From Apiotrichum sp. Y4204 (Eukaryota > Basidiomycota > Tremellomycetes > Trichosporonales > Trichosporonaceae): a stretch of DNA of 64,000 nt. The stretch covers positions 248,001-312,000 of the forward strand of contig JAMYHL010000024.1 of NCBI GenBank assembly GCA_025531455.1, given 5' to 3'. Numbering within the stretch: the first letter of the stretch is position 1; every line of letters begins with the position of its first letter. The notes below the pieces were generated by a model. The model saw only the letters and a list, made by a program, of their open reading frames with translations, did not search any database and was not told the origin of the DNA. A program made the position numbers and the translations under genes. Positions 42,714 to 52,996 of the stretch are shown here, piece after piece.

Positions 42714-45145
42714 TCACGATTTCCGACGCTGCGCTCCGAAAGCAAAGTCGCCTGGTTGCTCGCCCAGGAATTGCTGTGAGGGGGAGCCGCCACCGACTCC
42801 TGGCGACCGGCGAGGGTTTTCGTCGGGGTTGACAACGTAAAATCCTTGGAAGGTGTTGTCGTCAAGCTTTGGGCTGTGTAGGGTGCGGATGTCGAGACTG
42901 AGGCTGTCACGATACGAGGACGGGGTGGGCGAGTGACCGCGGAGACTGGGCTCAGCGATGTTGGAGACCACGGAGACCGGGGTGCTCTCACCTTGAGGAG
43001 ATTCGGGGGCGGGAGGGAGGTTGGGGGGCTCCTCAGTGCAGCTCCTCTGTGTGAGGAACGATCGCGAGGGGGAGAGAGGAGTCTGAGGGGAATGTAGCTC
43101 AGCATAATGGGGAGGAGGAGTGTTGTTCTTCGACGGCGACTGAGAGTTATCCCCCGACGACGGTTGAGACGCTAGAGCATCAGAGGAGCCAGGATTGGTG
43201 CTGAGTGTTTTGGAGCTATACCGGCCGGGAGTCTTGGGGATATGTTTCTTGGAACTCTGTGGCCCAACCGTTTTGACTCGTGAGCTGCGAGGCGATGAAC
43301 TGCCGGCGGGGACATCTGGGTTCGTAATGACAAATGGCCTGTTATTAGGCATGTTGGTGCCGACAGTGGAGCTCTGGGGTGGCGCGTCGTGGATGGACAT
43401 GGTGTCCGTCGAGCGAGACGAGGGGTCGCTTGATGCAATCTCCTCGAGAGAATAGCCTGCAGTCGCGCTTGAGCCCTCACACGGGAGAGATGAGTCGTTG
43501 TTCGATTTATCTTCAGGACCACAGTCTTCCCCTCCCTCCGTCGAGATCACCGCCCGTATTTCCGAAGGCTGTTCATTTGTCTCCAAGTCCTCGGGCATGA
43601 ACAGAAGATATCCGCAGTGCTTGCACGAGTAAATGCGGTCCTCGTGGAAGTTTCCCCAGATGCAGGAATCTGATATCAGCACTGCATCAGAAACAATAGT
43701 ACTCGGCGGCTCTCACCCCCAAGATTGTACTTTGCTTCTCCGCCAAAGCACCAGAATGGCGGGCGGTAGATACTCATGATCCGGGGATCAAAGTTGATCG
43801 CAGGCGGTCGCTGTGTCGGCGGAACATAACCTGTCGACGATCTTCCCCTGTTAGTCTCATAGGTCGACTGTGGACGAGCCTTCTTGGCGTCCTCTGCTCG
43901 AGGACGACCCAGAAAGGAAGTGCGCTCGCGGATCTTTTTCGAGGACGGTGGCTCAAGCGTCTGGGCAGCATGGGCAGGTTTGGCAGCCACGGTGGCCGGG
44001 GTCGTTCCGGCACGTCGAAAAGTTCCGGGATTCTCTGAACCGCGAAGGGTCACGGTGCTATGCGATGCAGACTCTGAAGCATGCCGGCTGTGATTGTAAA
44101 TGGGCTTGGGACGCGGGAGCGGGGGGAGCGACGCACGATCCCGAGAGACAGTAGGAGGAGAGGAAATGGGGGAAAGAGTAGGGCACGAGCTGTTGAACCC
44201 AGAGTCGTAAGGAGATTTCCGGCGGAAAGAAGAGGCAGAGTCGTAAGCATTTGCCTTGGCATGGCGGACCAAAGGAGGTTCAACGGACCTCGGACGCGAA
44301 GTGGATGCAAACGAGACTGTGGGGAGAGACTCTTCTGATGCACGTCGAGGCCCCGTTTCGTATATTGACTTAGGCCGAAGGGAAGCGTTATCGGGGCTGT
44401 CTAAGGAACGGTGAGGGGCGCGGTGATGGTGTGTTTGAGGGCGGAGGTGACTGTCAAGGGACTGGGTGGTTATGGAACGCGGCGCGGGCGGCTCATAAGC
44501 TGACACAGGACGCATTGCGGATTTCAGCGCTTGACGGAGGAAGGACGAGGGCGGTTGGTTGTGTCCAGGGACGGTGGCGGTCGTGGTGGCGGAGACCCGC
44601 GACGGCGCGAGGGGCCTGTGGCGGATCGACGCGTGCGGTCGCGGCGGAGACGGAGCGTCAGATGTTTTCACGGGGTCGACTATAGTGACGCGACGCGCAC
44701 CCGGCAGGGTACGATCACGCGGTGCAAGATGCGGCCCAGATCCCGAGTTACTCGGAAGTGTACCACTCCGACGTTTGAATGTGGGTGGGTTCCGGTAGCT
44801 GGCAATGACGTTGGCAGCCGAGGGGTTAAAGTCTCTTGCCTTGTGGGTCGCGGGGCGAGGAGCCGTGGAAGAGTGAGAGGAGGGCGAAGTCAATGACAAT
44901 CTCTGGGCACCTTTGCGGAACGGTCGGGGTGGCTCGACTATTGTCACAGAGGTGGTACGTCTCAGCGCGTTCAGCTTTGGGTGCTCGAGGTGCCCGTCAG
45001 CGCTGGCTGGGCGAATTCGGGAAGACTTGGTCGTAAAGTCAAAGTCTGCCTCGAGAGGGGGTTTGGCACCCATGGGCGACAAGTGAGCCTTGAGGTCGCC
45101 GAGAGAGGGGACGGATTTGCGACGGGCGCCGATGATCCCGACCAT
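42714..45145 (-). CDS. Large disordered protein with a cysteine cluster, unknown function
   Basis: Two exons (45145-43717, 43669-42714) give about 794 aa. The protein is almost entirely Ser/Pro/Arg/Thr-rich, with many RPxS-type patches that look like phosphorylation or SH3/14-3-3 targets. The exception is one compact segment around residues 455-505. It runs from NFDPRIMSIYRPPFWCFGG, through an intron, to SCIWGNFHEDRIYSCKHCGY. The cysteines fall in the regular spacing C466-x12-C479-x12-C492-x2-C495, so a small zinc-binding module is plausible. The intron splits this module exactly in phase. I recognise no family. The N terminus contains repeated VTIVEP/VTIVDP strings. It could be a scaffold or adaptor, and that is a guess. 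Confidence 0.7.
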
Positions 45146-47199
45146 TTCGAGACTCGAGGAGCGCTCGCAGAGTTGTACCCCAGAGATACAGTGTACTCCT
45201 TTCCAGTTGGAGATGGAGAGGAGCGCGCGACGAGGTTAGGTGTTTATACGGATGGCGGACACGACACGTGAGAGACGGCAGTAGTGAAAATTGTGGGAGT
45301 GCAGATAAGACGGGATCCGAACGTGACCTGAGGGTTGGGATTGGAGGTGGTCTCGAGTGTGAGCATGCGAGTCGAGGCGTTTGCGGTCAGGATGGTCAGG
45401 ATGTGCGCGATAACGCTTGGAGAGACGCGTTACGAGTAGGGCTGCTCGCGCTGCTCGGCTCGGGCCAAGGCTGTCAAGTCGACGAATCGACCAAGTTGAG
45501 AAACAGGAGGTGATAAGAACAGGAACTTGGGTCGAGAAAGAGAGGTGTGGTCGGAAGCCGTGAGAGATGTGAAGAAGACGAGGAGGAGGAAAGCAAGTGT
45601 TGCTGGATACCGATTGCAATGTGAGATACATCGGTGCCAGCTGGTGAGGGAGTGACTAGCATGAATAACAATACCGGTACCGTAAAGACGAGGATAAAAG
45701 ACAAGACGTGAGACGATCATTTGTGCTTCTCTCCTCATCTCCTCTCGGCCAGCTAGGATTTCCAGCTCCAGGACGATCACTCTCCAGATCTCCAGGGCAC
45801 ATGAAGCGAGGAGGCTGGAGGTACAACGCAGGAGCTCAAAGACTCTTGGCGCCACCTTCTAAGGGCTTGGGCCTTCTCGTCCTCAACACCTCGAGAGGTG
45901 GGTACGAAGCACGGCAACGGCGACAAGGGCATTCCGAGATGCTGGAGAATCGCCCGTCAGTTCAGCTGAGCACCAACGTCCATTCCACGAGCTCTGCGCT
46001 CGCTCACCTGCGCACGGTCCGCTTGCTTGGTTAAACCAAAGTAGTATCAGGATATCAGGAGAGGCCTGATATCAGATCCACGACACGCCAAGTATCTCCA
46101 GGATAGCCAGGATCCGGGATCTGACATACTGTACACGCTCTCTCCCTGCGACAAAGGGGCGCAGGGGAACATGACTGTGGCGAGTTGCCAGATCCTGGGA
46201 GGGAACGGTGGTACCGTGATTACAGGTGAGCACGCATGCGCACGCACACATCGAACGCGACTCGGCCCGTGCGCCCGAGAAGCACGCGAATAAGCCACGC
46301 GAGACGTCAGCTAGGTCAGCTAAAAGTCAGAGCTGGGGGCAAGGGAGATGCGTGGTGCAATGAGGGTGCTTGCGTTGGAAGACACCGCAGAGCCACCGAC
46401 ATGCGCGATGTTCAGTAAGTGTGGATTATCAGGATCAGCAGTCCAGCGAGTCCAATCTGCGGTCCGGGCCTCTCGCATCCCGGAGGCTTGAAGGCCAGGA
46501 GTCGGGAGGCCGGGAGGATTGGTTGTGGCTGTGAACGTGTGTTGAAGTGGCGGTCGGAAGAAGTGGCACGGGCTACACTGTGCAGGAACGCGCCGTGCTC
46601 TTGCTTCCATTCTGGTCTGCTGCTTAATAGCTTTGGGTCCTTTGAGTGTGGAATGCTGAAGCAGGTCTGCATGTTTGGGGAGTGAGGAAGCGGGGGGGGA
46701 CGCGACAAAATCTGAGTCGGAAAAATGTGAGTAGTGGGTCCAACTCTCGTCTCCATACCTAAATATGTTTCGAGGAGAACCAGCTATATCGCAGTCAGAT
46801 TGGCCTTTCACCGACAATCCACAACTCATTGGACAATACTGCAACATTGAACCATTAAAGGATCGGAGGCAAGTCGGCACAGAGTCGCGACGCGCGACGC
46901 ATGTGAATGTGGAGCGCGGCTGACCATATCATGGATGCGGCCAACATGAAAGGCAAAGGTACAAACGTGTGTAAACGGCCGACGGAGGCATTAGCGCAAA
47001 ATTAAGCTAAAAAGCATGCATCTTCGGACGCAATATCCGTACAGCGAACTCTGTCATACTGGTACAGACGACGTCGATACTATGTCGAGTCGCGTGAAGG
47101 TCGATTGCTGAATGTTATGAATGTATGAGGGCGAGTGAAAATTAGTGATGAGGGGGAGTGGAGGAGTAAAATTACAATGTCCTTGGGACGTTCTTGCGT
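45146..47199. other. Intergenic, 2.1 kb
   Basis: This contains the upstream side of the disordered-protein gene and the 3' flank of the glycerophosphodiesterase gene. No gene is supported. Confidence 0.5.
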
Positions 47200-48555
47200 C
47201 TAAATCGCAATGTTGGCGGTGAGGGGAATCTCAATGTCGTCAAACTTGCCGCCCTCGCGCTCGAGGTAGGTCGTTTCCTCGAGGGCCTTGCGCTCGCGGG
47301 CGAACCACCACGACTCGAGATTGAGGTATGGGATAATGTAGCTCTGGAGCGTGGGGCGGAGTGCGCGTGCGCGGTCGGCGGTGATCTCGCGCTTGAGCTG
47401 GCGCCAGAGTTCGGGCTTGTCGCTAATGACAGCGACGACACCCCAGCGCGCACACTCGAGCATCTCCTCGCGCCCATTCACCGTCCACGTGGCGATTTGC
47501 TTGCCGGCCGCCGCGCACTCGGCCCGGAAGCGCGCACCCTCGGCCGACGCAAGCTGGCGGTACCAGACCGAAAAGCCGTGACACCGGTCCCAGAAGTACT
47601 TGCGCACCTGGGGGATCGACATGGAGATGCAGAAGCGGGTGACGGACGGGAGGATGGTGGCGGCGGGCTCGAGGAATTTGGGGTGCCACAGGCCGAGCAC
47701 GAGACGCGGTGCAAGCACGGTCTCGTAGCCCGGGTACTGCTCGATCTCCGCCTTGATAAGGCGGAAAAGCTTTTCCGGGTTGTTTTCGACTTTGCAGTCG
47801 ATCTGTATCGGGCCAGCAGGCCCGAGTCAGCTACAAAAACGCTGGGGGTGACGATAAACTGACATTCAACTTGACATGCTTGTACTCGGGCATCATGAGC
47901 AGCTCGAGCACCTCGGAGAACTTGGGGATCGGCTGGTGCGGCGCCTGCAGCGTGCGGACGTGCTCGAGCACGCCGGCCCACGGCTGGTCATGCAGGCGGC
48001 CGGTGCCGTTGGTAGTACGGCTGAGCTCGGGGTCGTGGAACATGACGAGCACGTTGTCGGCGGTAATATGGATGTCTGGAGTTAGTGAGCTGCATGGCAT
48101 GGCCGAGGCGGCCGTCGCCGACGAAAACCGAGACACCCGATGAACAACAACAATGGAATTTGTCGTTTTCATGATTGTGTCTAGTCCACTCACCAGTCTC
48201 GATGCCATCCGCGCCGGCCTTGCATGCCTCGAGGAACGACATGCGCGTGTTCTCAGGGAACGATGCCGAGGCCTGGTGGTCAGCACTGGAACCATCTCGA
48301 TTATTCTTCACTCACACCACGGTGACCCCAGCACTCGGGCATGCGCCATCCGTCGTCGAGGAAGAAGCCATCCTTGTCGGCGGGGTCGAGAGACGGCGAG
48401 ACAAGCGCCTCCAGGAGAGGCGATGGCTGGGTGGTTGCGACGAGCGGGGGAGTGCGGAGGTCATGAATGGCGACCTCCTCAACGGGGACGGGGGCATCCG
48501 CCTCCGCCGGCGGCAGCGGGGTGAGCGGGCGGGAGATGGTGGCGATGTCGGACAT
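47200..48555 (-). CDS. Glycerophosphodiester phosphodiesterase family protein
   Basis: GDPD enzymes hydrolyse glycerophosphodiesters to glycerol-3-phosphate and an alcohol. Four exons give roughly 390 aa. The catalytic core is split by introns: CWGHRG at the end of exon 1, then ASASFPENTRMSFLEACKAG with ADGIET in exon 2, then DIHITADNVLVMFHDPELS with RTTNGTGRL in exon 3. Together these provide both catalytic His residues and the metal-binding Glu/Asp. The last exon continues the barrel, with a lysine-bearing strand (IDCKVENNPEKL) and TWTVNGREEMLECARWGV, the typical late GDPD motif. The first ~75 residues are an extra Pro-rich extension with no signal peptide, so the enzyme is probably cytosolic or membrane-associated. 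Neither an SPX domain nor ankyrin repeats are present, unlike yeast Gde1. Confidence 0.92.
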
Positions 48556-50809
48556 GATTAGTGACGTGGGGAGTATTAGGAGAAACGGTCGTAGTCTAGC
48601 GGTCTATGTATATATGTATGCTGCAGTGCAGCGACGCGACGAGCGCCAAGAGGTGGTGTGTGGAGAGACGCGGTGGAGGATCCGAGGACGAACGTGCGAG
48701 TGGGGTGGAACGTGGGTACTGTATTATGCGGGTGTTATGCCGCGGCGGAGGATGTGGGTGTGAACACGTCACTCGTGTCTGGTCGTGCAGGGGAACGTGT
48801 GAATGCACGCAGTTCGGGGGGTGCTGGGGTGCTCCGGGGGATGCAAAAAGCAGACGGGATTCACGCGGTGCAGAGCAGAGGAGGGAAGAGTGGGTGGTGG
48901 AGGCCGAGCGGCGGAGGAGCGGAGCTGCGGACCTGGGCGTGTGGAGGATGGGCGCCGAGGCGGAGGATTAAGGCCGGTGTAAGGGAGGGGGCCGCGCGGG
49001 CGTAGATCCGTTGATCACGGAGGTGGATGCGGGGCGATGGGCAGAGAGCAGAGGGCGAGCACAAAGGCGATCAACAATGATCAAGAAAGCAAAAGGGGAA
49101 CTGAAAGGGGAGCAAGAAAGGGCCGGTGGCAAGAGCCCACAAAGGAGGTTTATGTATTTCTGGCATGCATGCATGCATGCCATTCGCTTCTGGTCCGGCC
49201 GTGTTCCTATCTGATCCTATTCTTTGTATCGTCTCATTCTGTCTGACTCGCCGCGCGCCGAGACGACGAGCACCGTCCTCGTCCCGGCGGTGGCGCGGTT
49301 GATTTGGTATATGTATTGATTTGCCACTGGCTGTGCTGGAATTTGCACGGCCAAACCGACGGTGACTATCTATTCTCTGTAGCCGAAGGGGGTGGCGGGT
49401 GGCGTCCGATCCAGCCCACCAAGAGCTCCAAGAGAGGTCTGTGCACCTGTTCCAGCTGACTCTGAGAGATCCAGAGGATCAGAGGCCTCAGAGGATTAGA
49501 GAATCAGAGGGACGCAGCAGCAGGTGATCGCCATCCATCCGAATAAAGGTGGGCGGAGCACGCAACGCAGAACAGATCGGACCTGTGAGACAGCATCGAC
49601 CATGTTCCTCCATTTTCCACAGCCGGCAAGCATCTACAGCATGTACAGTGTGCAAGCATCACCCTGCAACGCAGTTTGGTAAAAAAAAGGTCGTCAACAA
49701 ACAAATTTTTACGCGGTAACGTATCTTTTTTCCAAATGATCGCCGTCACCACACCGCCTCGGTCAGCGATCTGTGATCTGGTGGTGATACGCGAGAGAGA
49801 GGGATCTCGGTTCCTCGGCTCGTCCGCGGGGCTTGGAAGCTTAACAAAACCTTGGGACCTGGGCTGGGTGAACTGAGGACCGGAATCTCGGACCGGCGAC
49901 GCCGGCCTCCGAAATCTTGGATACGGCTGACCGCGGAGCGACGCTGCACCGCTCGCTTGGCGGGGTATTTGATTTCTCATTAAGGGAAATACTAATTAAC
50001 AGACCTAGCGTGACCATCCTTCTGATCCTCTGCTGGTGTTCTCTTTCTGGCAGGTGTGTTCTAAACTCGCCGCCCGGGCGGACCTGTTCTTCGAAGCTCT
50101 GATCTCTTTTGATGGGCGAAGGAGTGTCATCGCCGTGCAGATCACTCAGGACAAGAAGCTAGAAGCTATAAGAAGGGGAAGGATTACCAAATATAATCAC
50201 GCTAGCACTGCTTGTCCCTGTACCCCGCGCGGATCGTTGTACTAAAAAAGCTGTTCTCCTGGCTCAACGCGCTCCACCCCGTGTGCCCATGTGGAATATA
50301 TGCATACGATCAAGCAATCTCACAAACAGTGCAGATCTGCTCATTTGTATTTGCTTGCGCTGGCCCTGTGTAGAGTATCTTGCCGAGTGCGACGCGTTCC
50401 CCGGGTGCCGTTACTACCCGGCTCTGACCCCTGCTCTCCGAGTCGGAGAATTTGTCGATGACCTGCACGTGCATACAGATCAAATGCCAGCAGGGCAGCA
50501 ACAGTGCGTCGTGCGTCGTGCATGCAATGCACGTGATGCTTCAAGGTCAGTCGACAAGTCACGGTTAGCACTACACATGGGCATTCAGCTGGGGGCTGGC
50601 GGGGACAGTGTCCGCGTCTACATGTGGCCTCCGGAGAAGACAAGTAGATGGAGCGAGTGCGACGCGATCAGTTCGCTCCAGTGACTCAATGTTCGCTAGA
50701 TCATTACGATGCATTAGATGAAACTGTAGTACTTAGACACGTCCTCGAAGGTACGGCGAGGGGCCGCACGGCGCTTGCCCAGAGGGAGCGTCTGTCGCGC
50801 GCGACAGCG
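48556..50809. other. Intergenic, 2.25 kb
   Basis: This lies between the glycerophosphodiesterase start and the 3' end of the acidic-tailed gene. From ~48,600 to 49,130 the plus strand is strongly GA-rich, and around 49,450-49,505 copies of ATCAGAGG-like words recur. No gene is supported. Confidence 0.5.
49163..49180. repeat. (GCAT)n microsatellite
   Basis: An 18-bp run of GCAT units, self-complementary and able to form a hairpin or cruciform. Confidence 0.9.
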
Positions 50810-52498
50810 TTATTCAGCGTTAAACTTGGCACCTTCGTCTTCGCCGCCTCCCTCCTCGATGCTTTGGCCCTCGGCGCCTCCATCGGCGTCTTCCTCGGAA
50901 CCGTCCTCGACACCCAAGTCATCCGAACCGTCCTCGACACCCACGTCGTCGGAATCGTCCTCTACGCCCGAGTCATCGGAACCGTCCTCGAAGTCCGAGT
51001 AGTCGCCATGGCTAGTGTCGATTTCCTTCTCGTCCCAATCCGGCCCCACCTCGTGCGCGATCCTACTGGAGGAGAACCAAAACTCGTCCTCGTGCTCCTG
51101 CCGCGTGCACTGCATGTTATACGTGTCGCGAGAGAGGAACGTGATCTTCTCCATGAGTTTTCTCTTGTCCTCCGGGATCCTCGAGTTTTCGGGACCGTTA
51201 ATTGCCTCAGAGTAGCGCTTCATGATAATCTCGCGGCCGGTGAGCTTCAGGAGCTCTGGGTCGGGGAAAGCTGTAAAGTTGGGGTCCTCCTCCTCCTCCG
51301 AGCCGTGTCCGTTCCAGTTCAGGCCTGCGAATCGCGGCGGAATATCCGGAAAGCCCACAAAGGTGATGTCGTAAATACGGTCGGCGTGTATGTATACCGT
51401 CGCCTGCTCTTCCGCCAGAGTTTCCATGAGCGGGGTGAGGACACCGTAGGGTGATCCGCGGCGGAAGAACCATTCAGAACTTGGCTCTTTCGGATCGCCC
51501 TCCTCGAAAATGAACACCAGCTCCTTTACGCAGCCAAAGTTCATGCTTCCGAAGAACGCACCGCTCCATCCCGGCCAGTTGCGCGTGTACCATATGTTTA
51601 CAACATACTTCACGGCCGAGTCGGGAGGCCTGATTCTTGGGCCACTCCAGTCCATCTGGGTATTGATGAATCTCACCACTTTGCGCACATTGTTCATGTC
51701 CTGCGGAACGATATGGCGCAGGAGAAGCAGTGTCGCAAGTTCAGTGTCCTGCCACGCCATTTGGCGGATCACCTCAAAGCTCTGCCAAAACTCCTCGGCC
51801 CCGTCCTCGTCGAGTATAACCGGCACAGGGGTTGGGACGGAGGGAAGGTTGGCACAATCGGCCGGGTTTTGCACAATGTCGAGCGTCCGACACTTGTGTT
51901 TGCCCTTCGGGTGGGCCGTTTTGAGGTTGGGAATGCGCCCATATTTGGAGAACACGCCGTTCTCCTTTTCGCCGTACACGATAATGTGCGAGCAGAACAG
52001 CTCGTCAATACGGTCGCAGAGCTCCTTGTTCATCGAGCGCAGAGCTAGAAGTGTGCGGTGCGTGCGGGCCGGGTCCAGGTAGTTGTACAAAACGATATAG
52101 TCGAGGACTCGGTCGAAGATGTGCGGGAAAGCTTTCCAGTCGAGAACGACACGGGGCTCGGAAACGGCCGCAACGGCTGTTGGAGCTGCAACATTTTCAG
52201 CAACAGCGTCCTGGGCAACATTGTCCTGAGCAACAGCATCGACCGCAGCGTCCTCCACAGCGGCCTCGGTGGAACCCTCCATTCCATCCCTGGAGTCAGA
52301 AACCGTCCAGCACAAAACCCACCCGTCCGCTCCCCGCATCTTCTTCCTCATCTCTGGGACATCCTCCTGGTGCCGCTTCCGCGTCGGCGCAAGCTGCGGC
52401 GTCTCGACATCCGGAGCGACGAGTCTGCCATCAGTCACATATATATCCTAGGTCACTCACACTTCGTCGTTTGCCGCTGCGACGCTTTCTGGTGACAT
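50810..52498 (-). CDS. Acidic-tailed protein of unknown function
   Basis: The main exon runs from 52424 to 50810. A short first exon (52498-52461, MSPESVAAANDEV) joined through a 36-nt GT-AG intron supplies a proper ATG, giving about 550 aa. The N-terminal 100 residues are Ala/Val/Asp-rich. From about 105 on, a compact globular part begins (VLDWKAFPHIFDRVLDYIV, then TLLALRSMNKELCDRIDELF). This opening resembles the F-box-like start seen in large basidiomycete families, but I see no clear F-box. It continues with Trp-rich strands (NIWYTRNWPGWSGAFFG). The C terminus is strongly acidic with three near-repeats of GVEDGSDDLGVEDGS type. No enzyme motif is present. It may be a lineage-specific paralogue family member. 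Confidence 0.7.
50900..51000 (-). repeat. Coding repeat in the acidic tail
   Basis: Three imperfect copies of a roughly 30-36-nt unit encode GVED(D/G)SDD(V/L) in the acidic-tailed protein; the plus strand shows repeated TCATCCGAACCGTCCTC-like words. Confidence 0.7.
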
Positions 52499-52996
52499 GC
52501 TGAGATGCAAAGAGAGATACAGGATTGGCGAGGTGGAAGGGCGGCTTCTTATACTTGTTTCCTCGAGGTCGCGAGGTTGCGCACGGTTGCGTTTTTTGAT
52601 GTACGCGGGTATGCGGGCGCGAGGGCAGCGCGGCGCGCGCGGGGGGTGAGGGCATGACGCAATTACCCAGCTTGGAGGCTCTATTGTGTATATCCGGTAC
52701 ATCCCTTCAGTGGCTGTTGTTCGATTTTTCAATTGAGGTTGCCACGTTAAGCCTGCCTGCTCACCACGAGTATTTAGGTAAACATCAGTGAGCTCTACCT
52801 CGACCTCCACCCCAAACTGCCTCCGCGAGGATTCATGAACGACCTCCGTGGAGGTCATCGCGCTCTGCGATGATGGCCATGACCTACACGGCGAGCTCGG
52901 AGGGGTACAACACGTCAAAAGGTAATCCCACCGCTGATCTCACAACAACCCACCGGCCACCGATCCACCGAGCCCTTACACCCCAGCTCACACACC
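52499..52996. other. Divergent intergenic region, 0.5 kb
   Basis: This is the shared promoter interval of the acidic-tailed protein gene and the golgin-like gene, which diverge here. No coding frame is supported. Confidence 0.5.

Noticed and set aside
46051..46073. Perfect 9-bp inverted repeat with a 5-nt loop (GATATCAGG / CCTGATATC)
   Set aside because: Hairpins of this size are expected by chance a few times in 64 kb, and nothing at its flanks suggests a terminator or mobile element.
50648..51454. 268-codon plus-strand frame over the acidic-tailed gene
   Set aside because: It is the complement of the Asp/Glu-rich tail and globular region; no promoter or motif supports it.
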